DNA from: Helopsaltes ochotensis
Taxonomy: Eukaryota; Chordata; Aves; Passeriformes; Locustellidae
Assembly: GCA_013400155.1 (NCBI GenBank)
Contig: VXBM01000278.1
Location: 62,001-126,000, forward strand
DNA length: 64,000 nucleotides
Direction of reading: 5' to 3'
Both the position numbers and the translations under genes were made by a program. Shown one piece after another: positions 59,801-64,000 of the stretch (the first letter of the stretch is position 1; every line of letters starts with the position of its first letter). Under the pieces are notes generated by a model, which was given only the letters and a program-made list of their open reading frames with translations, did no database searches and was not told the origin of the DNA.

Positions 59801-62639
59801 TCTGGTTTTCACTGAGCTCCAAACAGAATGCAAAGTCTCTACTTTCAGAAAGTAGCACAGCTCAGTACACTACCCTTAAGGAGATTACAACCACAGATTT
59901 AAACAGAACTGATAGAGCCAACTGGTCTAGGGTAATGCCTTTTGCTCTGCATTTACTTCAGAAAGAAGTCTACTTATGGCCACTGCATACAGCTTACACA
60001 GTTACACAGTTGTGTCCCTGAAGTTCCATTGCTTCTGGTCACCTGAATGCATTTTCTTGAACTACCCTGTATTTTCTGCAAGCTTGAAGCTTGCCTGCAT
60101 ATTTATTGAAGCACTCTAAAAAAACGGAGCCATCCTGTTTTAGCAGCAACACTGCCACTTAAACAACAGTCAGACCTCCCTGTTTTATTGTCCCAGAACA
60201 CCTGGAAAATCTGAAAATTCAAAGTCATCATCCAAAAATTGCATGACATCTGAACTAATGCAACCACTTTAAAGGGACGTATTGTAAGGCTGCCTTAGAA
60301 CAATACATACTCGGTGCTGAAAGAAAGATGGGTCAAGATACTTGTCAAATCGGTCTTCAAACTTCACATCTGATTTCTTCCATTTCACCTGAAGAGAGAA
60401 ATGTTTATGTTTGAAAAACTCCTTATAGTATTTTTAGCTATACTCAACATGCAGAAACCCAGAACACATACTAAACATCATCCACTTTAGATGTTTTCTT
60501 CAATATGAATGGGGTTTGGCAAAAAACAGTGGAAAGATCTCCTTAAAGACTGACATCTACAGGTCAGGCGTAGAATGAACATCAGCCACTAGCCTCACGG
60601 ATCTAATCTTGTCCACGCTTATGTTTAAGAACAAGAAAGCATCAGTCTTGCACTGCCTCAGTTCTCACTGTCCCTGTGAAGCTAACCAAAGACACAAATC
60701 TGTAGTTGTCAAACACAACAAACCTTTTTCGTGATTATAGAATCTATATATTATATATATATATATATATATAAAAAAATATATACACACACACATAATT
60801 ACTATGACTCTAGACACTTCAATTGCCAATAAATTACTCTGAAACCAACTGGAGAAGTATGTGTTTATGGACAGACTATCACAGAGTAACAGCATATTAC
60901 TGCTGTCAGTTCTCCACCAGCTGCAGAGAGGACTGCTTTGGATTTGGAAAATGTAATTGCATTAATAAACTATACGGTGCTAATATGGTAGCGCAAAGTA
61001 TTTTTGAGAATCTTTGCAAGACTGCATTTAAAAATTAAAACTAAAACAATTTTACAAACTAAATACAAGACTACCTCAAAGTCTTTTTCAAAAGCATGCT
61101 AAAAAATGTCAGGATTTTTTTTAGATACATATCTATTTTAAAATACATGAGAAGGAACTATCCCTTCCAAAAGCTGTTCTCTTACTGAGTACGGAAGAAA
61201 GAACATAAATGTAGATTGAACACCCCAATCACTCACCACAATCCTGAGACATATTAAAAACCCCAAGATGCCAGCACTACTCACTTGGAGGTTTGATATT
61301 AATGTTCCTCACTTCAAATTACAACCTTGTTCAGGATTAGTAGCTCAAAATATTAATAGCTTTCAGTATTGTTTTAAGCAGATACATTTCTCATTAGAGC
61401 ATCTGCCACTATGAAGCACAGCTTAGAACAAATCCACCAGTGACAATCTGTGAATTAAACACCACACACAGGCCAGCCCAGCCCAGTGGTGCCAACAGAT
61501 TTTGGTAGAGAAGTCCTGAGCTTTGTATGCTAAAAAGTATTTTAAGGGAATATCTTATGTTATTTTCATTACTGGCTGCTACTCAATGCTGTCCAACTTA
61601 AAATTTAGAGCAAATGGACTTCACAATGCTGGTACAATTTGAAATAGCAAATTCTGAAATTTCTACTATCAATTTTGCAGTAAAGATAGGGAAATTAATG
61701 TAAACGTAATTTTAAAAAACACATACAAAACCCAGTTATCTGCATTTCAAACTGTACAACTTATTCAGCACAAGAGAAACGTAATTGTGGCATGGAAGAA
61801 AAACAATGTATTAAAAAATGGTTTCACTATACAAATACGTTGAACATGACAAGTGAACCATCACTTGATTTAAGTAACATCAACTAAATAAAGAGGAAAA
61901 CTGAAAAAATTAATTTGTCTCAACCAGCAAGCATTGTTTATTCATTATCTTTTATCATAGCAACTCAATATCATATCAGAGAGCTTCAGAAAAAGAAACT
62001 TAAAACCTTATTAATCATGTTATATAAATAAGAAATTTCTACTGGAATTGCAAAACAAAATAGACTTTGATATTAACTACTAGCAAAGCATAAACACTTA
62101 CAGTGGCTTCTTATCCTAGCTCAGAATCCAGTTCAAACCTATGATACAAATGAAGATGATGTGTACCTACTTGCAGGTCCTCTATACTTCTAGTCTCCAT
62201 CCTTTCAGGGTCTCTTCCTTTCCCACTAAAACAATTTTCTGCACATTACAGAAGCTCCAGTTTGTTTGGAGTACTTCAAAAATCATAATTTTACGTTTGT
62301 TATTAATAAATCTATCAAGGTTTTTCAGCAACAAAACAAAATACTTGAAGGAGTGAAGATGCATCTTCCTCTAATGTAGCCCAATGTATCAGTACATATT
62401 GTAGTATACAAATACCTATTTTTGAGCTATTTCACCATGCAGAATTTCTTATTACAGGTGTATCATCAAATTACTTACAGAATATGACATCTGGATTTTT
62501 GTGTTTGGTACCAATTTCACCTTTCCTTCACTGGTCAGATTGACATCTACAATTCTATTTCCATTGAAACCAATTTCAAGTTTTTTGTAAGTCCAAAGGT
62601 AATAATCTTCTCCATTTTCATCTGCTTCTCCAACAATCC
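38738..62639 (-). CDS. TM9SF3: TM9SF3, transmembrane 9 superfamily member 3 (12 exons, 5' part outside window)
   Basis: This nonaspanin-family protein of the Golgi and early secretory pathway is thought to help sort and traffic membrane proteins, especially those with glycine-rich transmembrane segments. Twelve in-phase exons with GT/AG borders give 1,349 nt including the stop, so residues about 141-589 of a 589-residue protein. In order they encode the distal lumenal domain (residues to about 220), a first membrane segment at about 222-242, a charged cytosolic loop ([20 protein letters not shown], about 251-270) and eight further hydrophobic segments to the C-terminus. The last residues, VKID, carry the KxD-type signal known in TM9 proteins to bind COPI and retain them in the Golgi. 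As far as I recall the mammalian protein, the readable sequence is nearly identical to it. The signal peptide, start codon and promoter lie right of the window. No frameshift or premature stop was found. The span given includes introns; coding blocks are listed separately. Confidence 0.97.
41076..41102. repeat. (AAAAC)n microsatellite
   Basis: Four AAAAC-type units occur in a row within an A-rich context in TM9SF3 intron 14. Confidence 0.8.
41198..41221. repeat. Perfect 11-2-11 inverted repeat
   Basis: The arms CTGAAATATGC and GCATATTTCAG are exact reverse complements separated by AA. It could extrude as a cruciform or form a hairpin in the TM9SF3 pre-mRNA. The stem is too short for a typical pre-miRNA. 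Confidence 0.7.
43299..43375 (-). CDS. TM9SF3: TM9SF3 exon 14
   Basis: This 77-nt exon has a TTTTTCAG acceptor and a GTAAGT donor. It completes a lysine codon, then reads [17 protein letters not shown] and on to GIMC, and ends with the first base of a glycine codon. It encodes about residues 542-568, the bulk of the ninth membrane segment. Confidence 0.97.
43485..43568 (-). CDS. TM9SF3: TM9SF3 exon 13
   Basis: This 84-nt exon has an acceptor ending TTTTAG and a GTAAGT donor. It encodes [20 protein letters not shown] and the aromatic run YYYFFKT, about residues 515-541, the eighth membrane segment. The intron on its left is 109 bp and the one on its right is 157 bp. Confidence 0.97.
43726..43872 (-). 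CDS. TM9SF3: TM9SF3 exon 12
   Basis: This 147-nt exon has an acceptor ending CTTCAG and a GTAAGT donor. It encodes [20 protein letters not shown], then a Val/Leu/Ile/Cys-rich stretch and LNAEDYR, about residues 466-513. This covers the end of membrane segment six and all of segment seven. Confidence 0.97.
43965..44033 (-). CDS. TM9SF3: TM9SF3 exon 11
   Basis: This 69-nt exon has an acceptor ending TTTCAG and a GTAAGT donor. It encodes [20 protein letters not shown] and IE, about residues 443-464, the start of membrane segment six. The Met codon at its end is split with exon 12, across an intron of only 92 bp. Confidence 0.97.
44034..45581 (-). other. TM9SF3 intron 10 (1,548 bp)
   Basis: AT-rich unique sequence between exons 10 and 11. 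No exon, RNA gene or repeat was recognised. Its donor, GTAAAA, is the weakest seen in the gene. Confidence 0.85.
45582..45721 (-). CDS. TM9SF3: TM9SF3 exon 10
   Basis: This 140-nt exon has a TTGCAG acceptor and a weak GTAAAA donor. It encodes [20 protein letters not shown], then [16 protein letters not shown] and [10 protein letters not shown], about residues 396-441. It holds the fifth membrane segment and the GRNLSGQ / PCRVN loop that is highly conserved across the TM9 family. Confidence 0.98.
45722..54135 (-). other. TM9SF3 intron 9 (8,414 bp)
   Basis: This is the largest complete intron in the window. It is mostly AT-rich, with GC-richer blocks at about 47,560-49,200 and 51,300-52,350 that look like foreign or conserved inserts but match no repeat family I can name. 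It also contains a 12-bp minisatellite at 53,610 and a T-run near 53,762. No exon was recognised. Confidence 0.85.
53610..53645. repeat. 12-bp minisatellite, three units
   Basis: TGATAGGGTGAA is followed by two exact TGATAGGGTAAA units, head to tail. The array lies in TM9SF3 intron 9. Confidence 0.9.
54136..54266 (-). CDS. TM9SF3: TM9SF3 exon 9
   Basis: This 131-nt exon has an acceptor ending CTACAG and a GTGAGT donor. It encodes [20 protein letters not shown], then [20 protein letters not shown] and ATM, about residues 353-395. This covers membrane segment four and the beginning of segment five. Confidence 0.98.
54267..56135 (-). other. TM9SF3 intron 8 (1,869 bp)
   Basis: AT-rich, except for a GC-richer patch at about 54,500-54,800 of unknown origin. 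It contains a strong hairpin-forming inverted repeat at 54,934. No exon was recognised. Confidence 0.85.
54934..54957. repeat. Perfect 10-4-10 inverted repeat (GC-rich hairpin)
   Basis: TTGGAGCTCC and GGAGCTCCAA are exact reverse complements around a four-base CTGA loop (TCAG on the transcript strand). In RNA this would be a stable ten-pair stem with a tetraloop. It lies in TM9SF3 intron 8. Confidence 0.75.
56136..56230 (-). CDS. TM9SF3: TM9SF3 exon 8
   Basis: This 95-nt exon has an acceptor ending TTGTAG and a GTAAAT donor. It encodes [20 protein letters not shown], then [11 protein letters not shown], about residues 321-351. This holds the third membrane segment and the family-typical [12 protein letters not shown] stretch. 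Confidence 0.98.
56231..58574 (-). other. TM9SF3 intron 7 (2,344 bp)
   Basis: AT-rich unique sequence. Three CAATTG boxes cluster at 57,323-57,347, two of them forming an 8-3-8 inverted repeat. No exon was recognised. Confidence 0.85.
58575..58741 (-). CDS. TM9SF3: TM9SF3 exon 7
   Basis: This 167-nt exon has an acceptor ending TCCCAG and a GTAAGT donor. It encodes [20 protein letters not shown], then [18 protein letters not shown] and a Val/Ile-rich stretch ending MIEDLYT, about residues 265-319. [11 protein letters not shown] is the conserved cytosolic signature of TM9 proteins before membrane segment two. Confidence 0.98.
58742..59254 (-). other. TM9SF3 intron 6 (513 bp)
   Basis: Short AT-rich intron with no features seen other than normal splice sites. 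Confidence 0.9.
59255..59386 (-). CDS. TM9SF3: TM9SF3 exon 6
   Basis: This 132-nt, phase-0 exon has an acceptor ending TTTTAG and a GTAAGA donor. It encodes [20 protein letters not shown], then [15 protein letters not shown] and SKEEEMDDM, about residues 221-264. It holds the first membrane segment and the start of the acidic cytosolic loop. Confidence 0.98.
59387..60310 (-). other. TM9SF3 intron 5 (924 bp)
   Basis: Unique sequence with no repeat recognised. A 122-codon open frame on the plus strand at 59,653-60,021 and a 78-codon one opposite it look accidental. Confidence 0.85.
60311..60388 (-). CDS. TM9SF3: TM9SF3 exon 5
   Basis: This 78-nt, phase-0 exon has an acceptor ending CTTCAG and a GTATGT donor. 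It encodes [20 protein letters not shown] and SFFQHR, about residues 195-220. This is the lumenal sequence just before the first membrane segment, matching the VxW...F..R.D.YLD..FF family pattern. Confidence 0.98.
60389..62478 (-). other. TM9SF3 intron 4 (2,090 bp)
   Basis: AT-rich intron containing an AT/AC dinucleotide microsatellite at 60,745. No exon or transposon was recognised. Confidence 0.85.
60745..60796. repeat. (AT)n / (AC)n compound microsatellite
   Basis: About eleven AT repeats are followed by an A-run, a short TATA stretch and (AC)5, in TM9SF3 intron 4. It is likely to vary in length between individuals. Confidence 0.9.
62479..62639 (-). CDS. TM9SF3: TM9SF3 exon 4 (first exon visible)
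   Basis: This 161-nt exon has an acceptor ending GTGCAG and a GTAAGT donor. It completes a glycine codon, then encodes [40 protein letters not shown] and [13 protein letters not shown], about residues 142-194. It is part of the lumenal N-terminal domain and has one NxT sequon (NLT). The numbering as exon 4 assumes the 15-exon mammalian gene. Confidence 0.97.
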
Positions 62640-64000
62640 CTGCACAGGAAACAAATGTAAGCATCTATTACAGATATGCTTTTCAGGTATTTTGCATTTA
62701 TTTTTTTTAAATATGCATTACAAAAGTTTTGCCAACTAAAAAAGCAACATAAACAAAGAGAACACGAAAGACCTTATGCTTTTCAACTCTAACATCTGGA
62801 CTCCACTTTCAATCCATGGGTCTCTGAAAGAAGCACTTTGCAATGGCATTAAAAGAAAAAGTATGCACCAACAAACACTGCAAAAGACCCAACAACAGTG
62901 CCTCTACTTTTATTTGCAACTCTTACCAGACAAATAAATAGCTAAACAGATTCATTTTCCCTAACAGAACTTAGCCAAGACATCTATAAATTGCCATCTT
63001 CCATCTATCTGTTCACTCATTTTTCTTCCTCTTAAAAATTTTACTTTCTCTCTGTAATCCTCATTAGTTGACTTCCCAACACATGCTTTTTCCTTTAGTT
63101 TGCACACAAGTTTCCAACACTTGCAAAAAATGTTGTTTTATATTAGGAAGGAATTCTTTACTGAGAGAATGTTGAGACACTGGAACAGGTTGCCCAAGCG
63201 AAGTTGTGGCTGTACCATTTCTCACTGTTCAAGGCCAGGCTGGATGGAGCTCTGTGCAACTTGATACAGAAGATGTCCCTGCCCAGTGTAGGGGGTGTTG
63301 GAACAATATGATCTTTATGTTCCCTTCCAACTCATTATCATCCAAACCATTCTATGATTAAGTTCTTAATTTTCAGTCATTTAGTGCAAAGTGTCTCATC
63401 TACTACAGAAGAATTCCAGAGACAGCAATGGTGGGCGAAAACAGAAAAAGTTCAACAGTCAGCAAGTTCCCAGGCTGTGTCACCTTTGATGTCAAGATCT
63501 AAGACCACATACAAGATGTACAAGATGGAACGTCACAACAAAAGCAGCACTCAAGATACACAAAGGTGAGGGGAATGGGAGAACAAGTAGGTGAAGGATA
63601 TGGAACAGGCTGTAACAAAGCACCAGGCATATGAAAGAAGAGCCTTTGTGCATCACCTGTGTTTATTAATTTTCAAGGTAGTATTTTTCTGTCAAGTTTT
63701 TTACTCATGCTCGTCAGGATTGCCTTGTATATGCCATCTACACGAAATGTGCCAGTTTGTGCCTTCACCAGACAGCCTGGCACCTGCCATGCCATCTGTT
63801 CCCACGGCAGTAACCAGAACCATGACAAAATAGACCTCTCAACTACTTAAATGACATTCTGATCAATCACTCACTCAAGGAATGAACTAACACAGTGCTT
63901 CACATACTTAGGTAATGTCCTGAAAAAATCAAGCCTGGTCTCTCTCTCCACTGTGCAACAGTAATTCAGGAAAAAAAAAATAAAACGGAATATTTTTTTC
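62640..64000 (-). other. TM9SF3 intron 3, partial
   Basis: Intron sequence continues beyond the right edge of the window. It holds a CR1 fragment (63,141-63,360) and otherwise unique sequence. No further TM9SF3 exon was found up to 64,000. Confidence 0.85.
63141..63360 (+). mobile_element. CR1-type LINE 3'-end copy
   Basis: The plus strand shows the standard CR1 3'-end order: 'aggaaggaattctttactg', 'gagacactggaacaggttgc', 'tcaaggccaggctggatgga', 'atgtccctgccca', 'ggtgttggaacaatatgatc', 'cccttccaact' and the terminal 'ccattctatgatt'. It is a 5'-truncated, non-coding copy of about 220 bp lying antisense within TM9SF3 intron 3. CR1 is the dominant LINE of birds, which supports the organism call. 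The left boundary is approximate. Confidence 0.93.

Noticed and set aside
59653..60021. 122-codon plus-strand open frame in TM9SF3 intron 5
   Set aside because: It lies antisense in an intron, has no similarity to known proteins, and another chance frame runs opposite it.
1..64000. CRISPR arrays, tRNA or rRNA genes, bacterial operons, intact transposase or retroviral genes
   Set aside because: No regularly spaced repeats, cloverleaf with A/B boxes, rRNA-like sequence, ribosome-binding sites or transposon/retroviral protein motifs were seen. The window is spliced vertebrate DNA.
62640..64000. Further upstream TM9SF3 exons or the TM9SF3 promoter
   Set aside because: No additional exon with splice sites and matching sequence, and no CpG island, occurs right of 62,639. 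They must lie beyond the window.

Overview
The window is ordinary vertebrate nuclear DNA, most likely from a bird. It has spliced exons with canonical GT/AG borders, long introns, one CpG island interrupted by an assembly gap, and two copies of a CR1-type LINE 3' end, the repeat family typical of birds and other sauropsids. Nothing looks bacterial, viral or plasmid-like.

The only gene whose coding sequence can be read is TM9SF3 (transmembrane 9 superfamily member 3), on the minus strand at 38,738-62,639. Twelve coding exons are present, from the one encoding the distal part of the lumenal domain to the stop codon. They give about 449 of an expected 589 residues, with every junction in phase. 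If the gene has the 15-exon mammalian layout, the visible exons are 4-15 and exons 1-3 and the promoter lie beyond the right edge. The protein ends in K-I-D, the KxD-type COPI-binding and Golgi-retention signal of TM9 proteins. A long 3' UTR runs left from 38,737, with plausible poly(A) signals down to about 35,892.

Layout: 1-27,600 is non-coding DNA of moderate GC in which I recognise no exon. 27,600-28,076 is a CpG island that runs into a 425-base N gap (28,077-28,501). 28,502 to about 35,870 is intergenic. From about 35,870 to the right end is TM9SF3, mostly AT-rich introns. In human and chicken, TLL2 (tolloid-like 2) lies directly downstream of TM9SF3 on the same strand. I therefore infer that the island and gap mark the TLL2 first exon and promoter, and that 1-27,600 is TLL2 intron 1. 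This rests on gene order only, because no TLL2 coding sequence is visible.

I found no undescribed multi-gene system. The observations most worth checking are a perfect 78-bp direct repeat flanking an A-rich tract at the left edge, the gap over the presumed TLL2 start, several perfect short inverted repeats (16,983, 41,198 and 54,934), the isolation of the TM9SF3 Golgi-retention signal on its own exon behind a 4.5-kb intron, and the sharp base-composition change around the CpG island.
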